Of a stretch of 64,000 nt of DNA, positions 1 through 9,100 are shown piece after piece (position 1 is the stretch's first letter; each line of letters opens with the position of its first letter). Location of the stretch: assembly GCF_040720935.1 (NCBI RefSeq), contig NZ_JBFDAE010000011.1, forward strand, positions 100,228 to 164,227, in the 5' to 3' direction. The DNA comes from Jejuia sp040720935 (lineage in GTDB: Bacteria; Bacteroidota; Bacteroidia; Flavobacteriales; Flavobacteriaceae). A program made the translations under genes and the position numbers. The notes under the pieces were generated by a model that was given only the letters and a program-made list of their open reading frames with translations, did no database searches and was not told the origin of the DNA.

Positions 1-1015
1 CCATAAATTTATTTACAAAATAAACTGCTTTTGGTTTTTCGTATTTTTCAAGGACATCAAATATGGATTTATCTATTGGTTTTTCCTGGCCTTCAATAAC
101 CATTATTATTTTATCACCAAAAGTATCATCTTGAACGCTTCCTATAAAAAAACGATTCGGCATAATATCTTGAAGTTTTGCCTCTACTTGTTCTGGATAC
201 ACTTTGATACCACCAGTATTAATAACATTATCGAAACGTCCCAATAATTCAAATTCGTTTTCTGAATGTATTTTCACGATATCATTAGTTACTATTTTTT
301 TATCAGACAAATTTGGTGCATCAATAACCAAACAACCACGGTCATCTTGAGAAATACTAATGTTTGGCAATGTTTTAAAATAGCCATCAGACTCAGAATC
401 TGTAAAGTTATTTAATTTTTTAACTGCGATATGCGAAACTGTTTCCGTCATCCCGTAAGTTTCATAAACTTGCGGTTTTTTGTCCTTAACCAATTCTTTT
501 ATATGATTGGAAACGCGACCGCCACCAACAATAACAGTTTTTATAGACTTTAAATACTTTGCAAAGTTTTTAAGTTGCATTGGTGTAAAGGCGCAGAAAT
601 CATAATCTTTCTCGTAATCTATTCTAGGTAATGAAGAAGGCACTACCATATCTACTTCCAAACCTAAAACAATGGCTCTCACCATCATCATTTTTCCAGC
701 AATAAAGTTTGAAGGCAAACAGTTTAACACTTTTTTACCGGGTGTTAAATTAAAAAAATCGCCAGTAATTATGGCAGAATTTACCATGGCCTGCTTTTGT
801 ATTTTTAATTTTTTAGGCTTTCCTGTAGAACCGGATGTTTGCACTATTAAATGGTCTTTTTTATCCAACCAGTCTAATAAAAACATACCTAGTTGTTCTT
901 GGTACGGAAAACCTTCCTTTACAAAACTATAGGCAACTTCCATTAAATCTTCGCGGTTATAGCTAACACCATCTAATTTAAATCTATTATGTACTTTGGT
1001 ATAATCTGGAATCAT
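1..1015 (-). CDS. menE: O-succinylbenzoate--CoA ligase (MenE), 3'-truncated by window edge
   Basis: An open frame reads leftwards from an ATG at 1013-1015 and runs off the window edge without a stop, so the C-terminus is missing. Near the N-terminus it carries the AMP-binding P-loop TSGSTGKPKK of adenylate-forming enzymes, and its last visible residues (EKYEKPKAVYFVNKFM) look like the C-terminal subdomain of the family. MenE activates o-succinylbenzoate with ATP and CoA in menaquinone synthesis. It is the last visible gene of a minus-strand run menB-menA-UPF0173-DUF2490-menC-CPBP-menE and starts 5 nt after the CPBP stop, so co-transcription is likely. The menaquinone context makes MenE much more likely than another acyl-CoA ligase. 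Confidence 0.9.
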   Translation of the reverse strand, partial: MIPDYTKVHNRFKLDGVSYNREDLMEVAYSFVKEGFPYQEQLGMFLLDWLDKKDHLIVQTSGSTGKPKKLKIQKQAMVNSAIITGDFFNLTPGKKVLNCLPSNFIAGKMMMVRAIVLGLEVDMVVPSSLPRIDYEKDYDFCAFTPMQLKNFAKYLKSIKTVIVGGGRVSNHIKELVKDKKPQVYETYGMTETVSHIAVKKLNNFTDSESDGYFKTLPNISISQDDRGCLVIDAPNLSDKKIVTNDIVKIHSENEFELLGRFDNVINTGGIKVYPEQVEAKLQDIMPNRFFIGSVQDDTFGDKIIMVIEGQEKPIDKSIFDVLEKYEKPKAVYFVNKFM

Positions 1016-1020
1016 ATGTC

Positions 1021-1980
1021 TTAATCTTCTAAAATTTTATAATCTTCTTTTGGTGGCTCTACTACTGGTCCGAATAATTTATCTTTCCAATTGCTCCATC
1101 TGTATTTTTTTGCTAAAATTAATAAAAGAATCGGGAACACTACGAACACAGGAATAAATATTTCTACAAGTCCCATTGCTCCTGGATCACTAATATCTTT
1201 AAGAATGCTATGGGTTTGTAAGGCTGTCCAATCTGCCGTAACCAAAAGCGCCGTAAATAAATTATTGGCGGCATGAAATCCTAATGCCAATTCTAGCCCG
1301 TCATCCATTAACGTAATGATGCCCAAGAACAAACCTGTGCCTATATAATAGACCATGATGACGTAACCCAATTTTTCTACCTCTGGGTTAAGTATGTGCA
1401 TCAATCCGAATAACACAGAAGTAATAACCAATGGTAACCATCTATTTTGAAATAATGTGCCTAAAAAATGCATGCCATAACCTCTAAACGCATATTCTTC
1501 AAAACTTGTCTGCAATGGTAGTAATGTAACGGCGATTGCCAGTAAAATTAAAAATGGTTTCAATTTAAAATTCCAAACGTAATCTTCTGGAGTAAAAAAG
1601 TAATAATCTATTAAAACAAAACTACTAGAGATGGCACCCCATAAGATAAAAATAAACCAAAAACGTTTCCAGTCTATTTTTCTTCTGGTTGTAGTTAAAT
1701 CTTTTATCGATAGCTTATGGAGTAACTTAGAACTTAAGAAAACACCAAAAAGGCCAACTGCAAAAGAAATTAGCATTAAAAATAAAAAGAGGTTTTCTCC
1801 GAGCAGCGCAACCATTCCGGGGATATCGGACGGGAAATCAGCTAAACTCTCTACCTTAAGACCTAAGCTAAGAAGTAAAGGTATATAGCCCAAAATTTGC
1901 CACGTGACAAAAATAATTGCACCCCCAACTATATAACGCCATGCATCTGTTAAACCTTTATACGCTTGTTCTATGTACAT
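1021..1980 (-). CDS. CPBP family intramembrane metalloprotease
   Basis: A 319-residue polytopic membrane protein. It has the three signature motifs of the CPBP/Abi (CAAX protease-like) family in order: EEYAFRGYG (EExxxR), FGLMHILNP (FxxxH) and HAANN (HxxxN), each beside a hydrophobic helix. These residues form the glutamate/histidine active site of this intramembrane protease family. The substrate cannot be read from sequence. The gene lies 3 nt after menC and 5 nt before menE, so it is embedded in the menaquinone operon. The C-terminus is a charged cytoplasmic tail (PPKEDYKILED). Confidence 0.85.
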   Translation of the reverse strand: MYIEQAYKGLTDAWRYIVGGAIIFVTWQILGYIPLLLSLGLKVESLADFPSDIPGMVALLGENLFLFLMLISFAVGLFGVFLSSKLLHKLSIKDLTTTRRKIDWKRFWFIFILWGAISSSFVLIDYYFFTPEDYVWNFKLKPFLILLAIAVTLLPLQTSFEEYAFRGYGMHFLGTLFQNRWLPLVITSVLFGLMHILNPEVEKLGYVIMVYYIGTGLFLGIITLMDDGLELALGFHAANNLFTALLVTADWTALQTHSILKDISDPGAMGLVEIFIPVFVVFPILLLILAKKYRWSNWKDKLFGPVVEPPKEDYKILED

Positions 1981-1983
1981 AAT

Positions 1984-3018
1984 TTATAAATTGAATTTCC
2001 AATTTTTAGTGTCGTTATAATGCAAACAGCCTTTATTTACATACAATGGCGATTCAAAATTATTCGTAAATAAACCGCCAGTCCCTAAGCCCTGAGGTAA
2101 TTTATTGTTCTTCTGAAAAGTATATTGGGCAATAGCATTAAGACCAATATTGCTTTCTAAAGCACTTGTAATCCACCACCCTATTTTGTTTTTTTCTGCT
2201 ATTGAAACCCAATCGTCACTCCCTTGAAATCCACCAACTAAAGTAGGTTTCAAGATAATGTATTGCGGACGAATAGTTTGTAGCAATTCTTGTTTTTTTG
2301 TTACGGAAAACACGCCAATTAATTCTTCATCTAAAGCAATTGGTAAAGGTGTTAGTTCGCAAAGACGAGCCATGTCTTCTATTTGTCCCTGTTTTATAGG
2401 CTGCTCTATGGAATGTAAATCAAGTTCTGACACTATTTTTAGTTTTTCTAAAGCTTCATTTGGTTTAAAAGCACCATTAGCATCAACTCGCAATTCTATA
2501 TCTTTTGAAGAGAATTCTTTTCTTATGGATTTTAATAATTCCACTTCAGTTTGAAAATCAATAGCACCAATTTTCATTTTAATACAATTGAAACCGGCAT
2601 CAATCTTTTCTTTTATTTGCCGATTCATAAAGGCTTTACTGCCCATCCAAATGAGTCCGTTTATTGGAATGGAATTTTTCCCTTTTGTGAATTCCGAAGG
2701 AAATAAATCGAATTTATCTTCACTTTCCAAAGATTTAAAGGCCATTTCCAATCCAAATTGAATGCTTGGGAATTCCACTAATTCGGTGTATAAATACCCT
2801 AAACCTTTATTGATATTTTCGCATGTCCATTTTAACTTCGCTTCAAAATCTGGTCTATCATCAATTGAAAGTCCTCTAAACATCCCGCACTCCCCTATGC
2901 CCTCCTTACCATCGGAATTTATAATGAGAAACCATGTTTCCTTTGTTTTTAAAATACCTCTTGAAGTGCCGCTTGGGTTTTTGAAGTTTAGAATGTAATT
3001 ATGAAAAGTTGCGGTCAT
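1984..3018 (-). CDS. menC: o-succinylbenzoate synthase (MenC)
   Basis: A 344-residue enolase-superfamily enzyme. The barrel carries the expected elements: CIKMKIG (acid/base Lys), RVDANGAF, SIEQPI and ALDEEL (the three metal ligands Asp, Glu, Asp), then ILKPTLVGG with the second catalytic Lys. MenC dehydrates SHCHC to o-succinylbenzoate, the substrate of MenE encoded two genes downstream. The length is normal and no active-site residue is missing. A dipeptide epimerase of the same superfamily is the alternative, but the flanking men genes argue for MenC. Confidence 0.93.
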   Translation of the reverse strand: MTATFHNYILNFKNPSGTSRGILKTKETWFLIINSDGKEGIGECGMFRGLSIDDRPDFEAKLKWTCENINKGLGYLYTELVEFPSIQFGLEMAFKSLESEDKFDLFPSEFTKGKNSIPINGLIWMGSKAFMNRQIKEKIDAGFNCIKMKIGAIDFQTEVELLKSIRKEFSSKDIELRVDANGAFKPNEALEKLKIVSELDLHSIEQPIKQGQIEDMARLCELTPLPIALDEELIGVFSVTKKQELLQTIRPQYIILKPTLVGGFQGSDDWVSIAEKNKIGWWITSALESNIGLNAIAQYTFQKNNKLPQGLGTGGLFTNNFESPLYVNKGCLHYNDTKNWKFNL

Positions 3019-3084
3019 AAATTTGTTTAACGAATAAAAATCTCAATTTCTATTTTAATAATTGATAATTGTTTATTTTTTTGA

Positions 3085-3150
3085 AAAGATTCCCACTTTC
3101 GTGGGAATGACAATTTCAAATGAAACCTCAACATTCATTTTGAGGAATTA
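3085..3150. repeat. REP-like double-hairpin intergenic element, copy 1
   Basis: The region between DUF2490 and menC holds two adjacent hairpins: ATTCCCAC/GTGGGAAT around a 4-nt loop (3089-3108), then CCTCA/TGAGG (3126-3145). The stretch GGGAATGACAATTTCAA recurs near 61012-61028, where it is again followed by a hairpin of similar size. This is an element of the dispersed palindromic type common between Bacteroidota genes. It could act as a transcript-processing or stability signal inside the men operon. Confidence 0.6.
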
Positions 3151-3158
3151 CTTTTTGA

Positions 3159-3845
3159 TTAAAAACTATGATGAAAACTTAGCTGTAACTGACCCTTCCC
3201 CAAATTAACCGTCTTTTGATTCATCCAACCCAATTGAAATTTCATACTTGGTTTTAAAACATAGCCAAACCCTAAATAGGTTCTATTCCTATCGAATAGT
3301 TCTACCATCCTGTTATCGCCAATATCGGTTTGTCCGTTTATGAATAACTCATTGTACAATGCGATATAAACCGCATCATCTGTAAGTTCTTTTTTATTCA
3401 AAGGAATATTCAAAAACACATTATAACGATAACGCGTTCTGAAGTCTTGATTTTCAACAAAACGCTGTTCGTATCTAAAACGATGCGCTAAATAAAATCT
3501 ATTGCCTAATTTTTGTGGAAAAAGTGCTTCTTGGTATATTCTACTTTCGGAAGTTGTGGCATTACTATCTCCAAATTGCCCCGTCGTGATATTTCCATAC
3601 CCTAAAGTGAACAAAATATTCGCATTTTTTGGATTAAATGATATCCCAGAACGAATTAAAAGTTGTTCTAAATCTCCAATGGTATTCCAATTTCGGTGTT
3701 GTACATCACCTTGAATTCCAAATTGACTGTTCTTAAATTGATGTTTAAAAAAGTACATATACCATGCACCAGTTTTAGATGATTCTTGCGCATGTAGTGT
3801 ATTGAAAAGAAAGCAGCAGCTGAGTGCTAAAAAAAGTTTTCGCAT
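3159..3845 (-). CDS. DUF2490 outer-membrane-type protein
   Basis: A 228-residue protein beginning with a clear signal peptide (MRKLFLALSCCFLFNTLHAQ). It then has alternating polar/hydrophobic strands rich in Tyr, Phe and Arg, ending in an aromatic residue (QLSFHHSF) as beta-barrel proteins do. The pattern, with W near the start (GAWYMYFFKHQF) and conserved RxRYNxxxNIPL, matches DUF2490, a family of unknown function predicted to form an outer-membrane barrel. It lies between menC and the UPF0173 hydrolase with short gaps. No link to menaquinone is evident beyond position. Confidence 0.75.
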   Translation of the reverse strand: MRKLFLALSCCFLFNTLHAQESSKTGAWYMYFFKHQFKNSQFGIQGDVQHRNWNTIGDLEQLLIRSGISFNPKNANILFTLGYGNITTGQFGDSNATTSESRIYQEALFPQKLGNRFYLAHRFRYEQRFVENQDFRTRYRYNVFLNIPLNKKELTDDAVYIALYNELFINGQTDIGDNRMVELFDRNRTYLGFGYVLKPSMKFQLGWMNQKTVNLGKGQLQLSFHHSF

Positions 3846-3861
3846 GTAAAAATGTTTAAAA

Positions 3862-4539
3862 TTATAGTTCTATGGAAGCACCTATCTCAAGTAACATGAG
3901 GTCTTTATCCTTCTCAAAGAATTTTCGTTTTGCAGCTTCGTGGTCAATTTCTATATACCCGAATGTATCGTAGTGATAGCCTAAAATTTTGTCACATGCT
4001 ATAAAATCACTTGCTAAAATAGCATCTTCTATTCCCATTGTAAAATTATCTCCGATAGGTAAAATTGCTAAATCCAACTTCGTTTGAAGTGGGATTAACT
4101 TCATATCAAAAGTTAATGCCGTATCTCCGGCAATGTAAATATTTTTATGTTCGCCTTCAATTACAAAACCTCCCGGTTGCCCACCATAACTTCCGTCAGG
4201 AAATGAAGATGTATGGATGGCGTTTACATATTTAACCGTTCCAAATTCAAAATCCCACTTACCGCCGTGGTTCATTGGGTGGGTGTCAAATCCTAAATTA
4301 CCATAATGTGTCGCAATTTCATAGTTAGAAACAATTATCGCTCCTGTGCGTTTTGCAATGGCTTCAACATCTATTATATGATCTTGATGTGCATGGGTCA
4401 CTAGAATATAATCTGCCTTGAGCGAATTGATATCAATACTCGATGCATTAGGATTTGCTGAAATAAATGGATCTACAAGAATATCAATATCCCCTATTGT
4501 AATTCCCAAACTGGCGTGACCGTAAAATGTGATTTTCAT
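3862..4539 (-). CDS. UPF0173 metal-dependent hydrolase (metallo-beta-lactamase fold)
   Basis: The open frame extends upstream to 4599, but the family consensus begins MKITFYGHASLGI, so the ATG at 4537-4539 is chosen, giving 225 residues. The metallo-beta-lactamase motif THAHQDHI is present, with further ligands in NHGGKWD and AGDTAL and a late GYHYDTFGYI segment. It should bind two metal ions; the physiological substrate of UPF0173 proteins is not established. It follows menA by 68 nt in the same direction. Confidence 0.85.
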   Translation of the reverse strand: MKITFYGHASLGITIGDIDILVDPFISANPNASSIDINSLKADYILVTHAHQDHIIDVEAIAKRTGAIIVSNYEIATHYGNLGFDTHPMNHGGKWDFEFGTVKYVNAIHTSSFPDGSYGGQPGGFVIEGEHKNIYIAGDTALTFDMKLIPLQTKLDLAILPIGDNFTMGIEDAILASDFIACDKILGYHYDTFGYIEIDHEAAKRKFFEKDKDLMLLEIGASIEL

Positions 4540-4607
4540 GTGCTTAATCTTTGACACTAAAATAATGATTTTAGCAGAATAACTTAATGAAACATTCACA
4601 TTTTAAT

Positions 4608-5510
4608 CTAGAATAAATGTCCCACAGCCATTAAAACAGATAAAAAGAAGGTCGTCAACGCTATTTTCTTTAATTCAGGATCTAAGGATTTAGGGTCCTT
4701 ATTTTCTTTTACTTTTTTAAGATGAATAAATAGCGGTATGTAAGCCAGTATAAAAATTAAGTTGAATACCGAGGTATAATAAAGAATTCCAAACAGCCCC
4801 GACACAATAATAGCTGACATGATTAAAAAGTAATGGTATTTTTTTGATTTTTCTTCTCCTAATTTTACAGCCATTGTTATTTTACCAGCATTTTTATCTG
4901 ACTCTATATCCCGCATGTTGTTAAGATTAAGAACAGCGGCACTCAATAAACCTATAGTTATTGCTGGTAAAAACACAACATGGTCCAAAGTTTTTGCATA
5001 GAGAATATAACAGCCAATAACACTCACTAATCCAAAAAATATAAAAACAAATATATCTCCAAGCCCTCTATATCCATACGCATCACCTCCAATTGTGTAG
5101 CGCAAAGCCGCTATTACGGAAGCAATTCCCAACCCGAAAAACAATAATGCGAGTAAAAAATGTTGCGAGCCAAATGCTGTAAATATCAGTAAAAAAGCAA
5201 AAGCAATACAAATAAGAATGTTTAATTTAATGGCATCGAACATCATTTCAGGAGAAATAGCACCACTTTGTATGGCACGCTCTGGTCCTAACCTTTCGTC
5301 ATTATCTGTACCCCTAACACCATCACCATAATCATTGGCCAGGTTAGAAAGTATTTGTAAACTTACGGTGGTTAAAATTGCTAGCGTAAAAATAGACCAA
5401 TCAAAACAACCATTATAAGCTGCAAAACTAGAAGCAATAATTATCCCTGATACCGAAAGCGGTAACGTTCTTAAACGCATTGCGGAAATCCAAATAGAAA
5501 TATTCTTCAT
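4608..5510 (-). CDS. menA: 1,4-dihydroxy-2-naphthoate polyprenyltransferase (MenA)
   Basis: A 300-residue UbiA-superfamily membrane prenyltransferase with eight or nine hydrophobic segments. Both Asp-rich Mg-diphosphate motifs are visible: NLANDYGDGVRGTDNDER near the N-terminus and NNMRDIESDKNAGK in the middle. MenA joins the polyprenyl chain to DHNA in the inner membrane, giving demethylmenaquinone. The start codon directly abuts the menB stop (5510/5511), so the two are almost certainly translated from one message. Confidence 0.95.
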   Translation of the reverse strand: MKNISIWISAMRLRTLPLSVSGIIIASSFAAYNGCFDWSIFTLAILTTVSLQILSNLANDYGDGVRGTDNDERLGPERAIQSGAISPEMMFDAIKLNILICIAFAFLLIFTAFGSQHFLLALLFFGLGIASVIAALRYTIGGDAYGYRGLGDIFVFIFFGLVSVIGCYILYAKTLDHVVFLPAITIGLLSAAVLNLNNMRDIESDKNAGKITMAVKLGEEKSKKYHYFLIMSAIIVSGLFGILYYTSVFNLIFILAYIPLFIHLKKVKENKDPKSLDPELKKIALTTFFLSVLMAVGHLF

Positions 5511-6350
5511 TTAAGGAATCCATTTTTTAACGAAGTTCGGCTTGCGTTTTTCTAAAAACGCGTTGCGCCCTTCTTTGGCTTCATCTGTCATATATGCCAA
5601 ACGTGTCGCTTCTCCAGCAAACACTTGTTGCCCTACCATACCATCATCTGTTAAGTTCATTGCAAATTTAAGCATTTTAATAGAGGTAGGAGATTTTGCC
5701 AATATTTCTTGCGCCCATTGATAGGCTGTTATTTCTAATTCGTTATGCGGAATTACAGCATTTACCATTCCCATATCAAAGGCTTCTTGCGCGGAATAAT
5801 TTCTACCAAGAAAAAATATCTCCCTAGCCCTTTTTTGACCTACCATTTTTGCAAGATATGCAGATCCGTAGCCACCATCAAAACTAGTAACATCAGCATC
5901 CGTTTGTTTAAATATGGCGTGTTCTTTGCTCGCTAGAGTTAAATCGCAAACCACATGTAAACTATGTCCTCCGCCTACTGCCCAACCTGGAACTACAGCA
6001 ATAACAGCTTTTGGCATGAAACGGATCAAACGCTGTACTTCTAAAATGTTTAAGCGATGGTACCCATCTTCACCTACATAACCTTGGCTACCTCTGGCTT
6101 TTTGATCGCCACCGCTACAAAAGGAATACACACCGTCCTTTGCTGAAGGGCCTTCTGCCGACAGCAGCACCACACCAATGCTGGTATCTTCGTTAGCATC
6201 ATAAAAAGCATCATATAGTTCGCTGGTGGTTTTTGGCCTGAACGCATTTCTTACGTTAGGCCTATTAAATGCAATACGGGCAACACCATTGTATTTTTTA
6301 TAGGTAATGTCTTCGTAGTCTTTAACAACTACCCATTTTGGTTTTTCCAT
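5511..6350 (-). CDS. menB: 1,4-dihydroxy-2-naphthoyl-CoA synthase (MenB)
   Basis: A 279-residue crotonase-fold enzyme. It shows the MenB pattern ARIAFNRPNVRNAFRPKT, the substrate loop YSFCSGGDQKARG, the oxyanion-hole region VVPGWAVGGGHSLHVVCDL and TSFDGGYGSAYLAK. The C-terminus NAFLEKRKPNF is also typical. MenB performs the Dieckmann-type ring closure of o-succinylbenzoyl-CoA. It is the first gene of the men operon; a TATTTTTG box on the minus strand lies 17 nt upstream of the ATG. Confidence 0.96.
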   Translation of the reverse strand: MEKPKWVVVKDYEDITYKKYNGVARIAFNRPNVRNAFRPKTTSELYDAFYDANEDTSIGVVLLSAEGPSAKDGVYSFCSGGDQKARGSQGYVGEDGYHRLNILEVQRLIRFMPKAVIAVVPGWAVGGGHSLHVVCDLTLASKEHAIFKQTDADVTSFDGGYGSAYLAKMVGQKRAREIFFLGRNYSAQEAFDMGMVNAVIPHNELEITAYQWAQEILAKSPTSIKMLKFAMNLTDDGMVGQQVFAGEATRLAYMTDEAKEGRNAFLEKRKPNFVKKWIP

Positions 6351-6366
6351 GTTGAGATATTTTAGT

Positions 6367-6374
6367 CAAAAATA
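6367..6374 (-). promoter_or_regulatory. Probable -7 box of the menaquinone operon
   Basis: On the minus strand the sequence reads TATTTTTG, a full match to the Bacteroidota -7 consensus TAnnTTTG, 17 nt before the menB ATG. No strong TTG partner was verified at -33. Confidence 0.5.
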
Positions 6375-6598
6375 AATTTTATTTTTAAAGCCTTCAAGTG
6401 TTTGGTTAAAGAATACAGTAATCATTATCTTAATGATTGACATCTAAATGGTTAGTATTCTAAAGGTGAAAAAACATTAAGAATTCCTTGAAAGAAAATA
6501 TACGTACTTCTACGCATTGTGTATTGTTTATTTTTTATTAACTTTGAGATAAATTTAACATTTTAATTGAAAATGTTGCATTTCATCGAAATTTAACA

Positions 6599-6606
6599 TA
6601 CTTTTA
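6599..6606 (+). promoter_or_regulatory. Probable -7 box for the 66-residue ORF
   Basis: TACTTTTA matches TAnnTTTG except at the last base and lies 17 nt before the ATG at 6624. Confidence 0.35.
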
Positions 6607-6623
6607 TCGAATAATCAACCCCT

Positions 6624-6824
6624 ATGTTTATGCTATTTAACATTACCCTATCAATTTTGGCTTTAATTGTCATAAATGTTGTAATTTTTTCAATTGCACG
6701 TTTTATACCTAAGAAGACCCCAGTTTTAAAAGAAGAATTATCTAGTTCTGTTGAAACAATTAAATTGAACCTTAATTTAGAGGATGAAACCTCTAATCAA
6801 GAGTTGGCACCTACAGGAAGTTAA
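6624..6824 (+). CDS. Small single-pass membrane protein, unknown function
   Basis: A 66-residue ORF with one hydrophobic helix at residues 2-26 (ITLSILALIVINVVIFSIA), a positive stop-transfer segment (RFIPKK) and a short acidic tail. No family was recognised. It is supported by a plausible TACTTTTA box upstream, by its tight fit between menB and ung (it ends 5 nt before the convergent ung stop), and by a coherent membrane-protein composition. It may still be a chance ORF. Confidence 0.55.
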   Translation: MFMLFNITLSILALIVINVVIFSIARFIPKKTPVLKEELSSSVETIKLNLNLEDETSNQELAPTGS

Positions 6825-6829
6825 TCTCA

Positions 6830-7495
6830 CTACCATTTTATTGTACTTTTACTGTTTGAAGTAAGCAATTCATTTGTTTTGCTGAAATGGGCATTACCAA
6901 ACCAGTACCCTCTATTTGCGCTTAATGGTGATGGATGTCCTGATGTTAAAATGTGATGTTTGGAGCTGTCTATAAGTTTCGCTTTTTGTTTTGCAAAACC
7001 TCCCCATAATAAGAACACAATGTTTTCTTTAGAATCACTAATGCTTTTTATAACAGCATCCGTAAAAATTTCCCATCCTTTTTTTTGATGACTTGCTGCT
7101 TGATGAGCTCTAACAGTAAGCGTTGCATTTAAAAGCAATACACCTTGTTTCGCCCAACGCGATAAATCGCCACTTTCAGGATACGGAATTCCAACGTCCG
7201 TTTCAACTTCTTTAAAAATGTTAATTAATGATGGCGGATGGGACACAGCGTTTTTTACAGAAAAACATAAACCATTAGCTTGGTTAGGGCCATGATACGG
7301 ATCTTGACCAATAATCACCACCTTCACATCATCAAAATGACAATGGTTAAAGGCGTTAAAAATTTCGTCTCCTGGAGGAAAACATTCATGTTTGGTATAT
7401 TCTTCTTTTACGAATCTAACTAAACCTTCAAAATAAGGGTTATCAAATTCATTTTTTAAATATGGTTTCCAACTCTTATGAATATCTACGTCCAT
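6830..7495 (-). CDS. ung: Uracil-DNA glycosylase, family 1
   Basis: 221 residues. The catalytic water-activating motif GQDPYHGP is present with Asp65. The Leu-intercalation/His motif HPSPLSANRGYWFGNAHFS lies near the C-terminus, and LLWGGFAKQKAKLI is also conserved. Ung excises uracil from DNA to start base-excision repair. Length and motifs are complete. The gene overlaps the end of holA by one base, so it is probably translated from the holA transcript. Confidence 0.97.
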   Translation of the reverse strand: MDVDIHKSWKPYLKNEFDNPYFEGLVRFVKEEYTKHECFPPGDEIFNAFNHCHFDDVKVVIIGQDPYHGPNQANGLCFSVKNAVSHPPSLINIFKEVETDVGIPYPESGDLSRWAKQGVLLLNATLTVRAHQAASHQKKGWEIFTDAVIKSISDSKENIVFLLWGGFAKQKAKLIDSSKHHILTSGHPSPLSANRGYWFGNAHFSKTNELLTSNSKSTIKW

Positions 7496-8499
7496 TAATT
7501 CAATATTCTAACTAATAATTCTTTTAATAAATCGCCTTGCGGCACCGAGTTTGCCCCTACTCCTTTGCTTTTAACATCAAAATCCCGCAGGGTAGATACA
7601 ACTGCACTTACTTTGCGCATCGGGAAGTTTCTTGCTGCAGTAACATATTCATTCACAAAATAAGGATTGATTTTTAAGGCTGAAGCAACACTTCTTGGCG
7701 ATTTATCTTTTAAACCATGAAAGTGTAATAATTGAGAAAAGAAGTTAAAAAGCAATGACACCGTAACAACCATTGGGTTGTCCTTTGGATTCTCAGCAAA
7801 ATAATTGACTATTTGATGTGCTTTTAAAGCATTTCTATCACCTACCGCTTTTCGTAATTCAAAATTATTGTAGTCTTTACTAATGCCTATATTTTCTTCA
7901 ATGACCTCAGGTGTGATTTGACTGTCCTTTGGCAATATAATTTGAAGTTTTTCAAGTTCATTGTTTATTTTACTCAAATCTGTACCTAAAAACTCCACTA
8001 GCATTTGCGCTGCCTTTGGCGTAATTGTATAGCCTTTTGGGGATAATACACGTCTTATCCAATCTGCTACCTGGTTTTCATACAATTTTTTACTTTCATA
8101 AACTACCCCGGTTTTTTTGAGCGTTTTATATAAAGATTTTCGCTTATCTATTTTTTTGTACTTATAATTGATTACCAAAACGGTGGAGGGTTGCGGATTT
8201 TCGGCATATGCTGCCAATTTCTCAATAGAGCGCGATAAATCTTGAGCTTCTTTAACAATCACAACCTGATAATCCGCCATCATCGGGTAACGCTTTGCAT
8301 TACTTACAATATCATCAACAGAAATATCCCTTCCGTATAATACCATTTGATTAAAACCTCTTTCTTCTTCGGATAAAACAGTATCTTCAATAAAATCAGA
8401 AACCTTATCTATATAATAAGCTTCCTCACCCATTAAAAAATAGATGGGTTTTAAATTCCGGTTTTTTATATCTGTTACTAATTGTTTGACTTCGTCCAA
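7495..8499 (-). CDS. holA: DNA polymerase III subunit delta
   Basis: 334 residues with the HolA pattern: an N-terminal PIYFLMGEEAYYIDKV segment that replaces a P-loop, a central TVLVINYKYKKIDKRKSLYK region, and a C-terminal helical collar domain containing DYNNFELRKAVGDRN. Delta opens the sliding clamp as part of the clamp loader. It is upstream of and overlapping with ung, and divergent from the HsdR-N-like gene. Confidence 0.92.
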   Translation of the reverse strand: MDEVKQLVTDIKNRNLKPIYFLMGEEAYYIDKVSDFIEDTVLSEEERGFNQMVLYGRDISVDDIVSNAKRYPMMADYQVVIVKEAQDLSRSIEKLAAYAENPQPSTVLVINYKYKKIDKRKSLYKTLKKTGVVYESKKLYENQVADWIRRVLSPKGYTITPKAAQMLVEFLGTDLSKINNELEKLQIILPKDSQITPEVIEENIGISKDYNNFELRKAVGDRNALKAHQIVNYFAENPKDNPMVVTVSLLFNFFSQLLHFHGLKDKSPRSVASALKINPYFVNEYVTAARNFPMRKVSAVVSTLRDFDVKSKGVGANSVPQGDLLKELLVRILN

Positions 8500-8560
8500 A
8501 TCTCAAGAAAATTTTCTGTAAAAAGCATCTAAAATGCTATTAGAATGATAAATTTGTGCT

Positions 8561-9007
8561 GTGCAAAAATTGAATTTCCCCACATATGCGTTTCGATTCA
8601 AAAATAGCGAAAATAAAGTTTCTATTTTTGATATTATCCGCAAAAAATTTATGGTTTTACAACCCGAAGAATGGGTACGCCAACATTGTGTCCATTATTT
8701 AATTGAACATAAAAAATATCCCAAATCTTTAATTAATGTTGAAAAAGAACTCAAAGTCAACGATTTAAAAAAACGCTATGACATTGTTGTTTTCAAACCC
8801 AATGGAGATATTCAATTAATAGTAGAATGTAAAGCACCCAAAATAGATATCAAGCAAGGTACTTTTGATCAAATTGCACGCTATAATTTGGCGTTGAAAG
8901 CAGATTATTTAATGGTTACCAACGGATTAAATCATTATTATTGTCGGATGGATTTTGAAAGAGAACAATATGTTTTTTTAGAAGATATTCCAGATTACGT
9001 TAAATGA
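8561..9007 (+). CDS. HsdR N-terminal-like (HSDR_N_2) nuclease-fold protein
   Basis: A 148-residue protein with GTG as the only good start in frame (an in-frame TAA lies at 8549-8551). It contains the PD-(D/E)xK core of type I restriction enzyme R-subunit N-termini: KKRYDIVVFKPNGDIQLIVECKAPK, with Asp, the Glu-x-Lys pair and a following DQIARYN helix. No helicase domain or partner methylase is nearby, so it is a stand-alone nuclease-fold protein rather than part of a restriction operon. Its function is not established. It is divergent from holA. Confidence 0.8.
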   Translation: MQKLNFPTYAFRFKNSENKVSIFDIIRKKFMVLQPEEWVRQHCVHYLIEHKKYPKSLINVEKELKVNDLKKRYDIVVFKPNGDIQLIVECKAPKIDIKQGTFDQIARYNLALKADYLMVTNGLNHYYCRMDFEREQYVFLEDIPDYVK

Positions 9008-9100
9008 AACCAAGATGATTAAAATAATCATAAAATCCACGAAAATGATTTTTTTATCAGATTGGTTATATCTGACCACTAAAAAAATAGAAATGAACAG

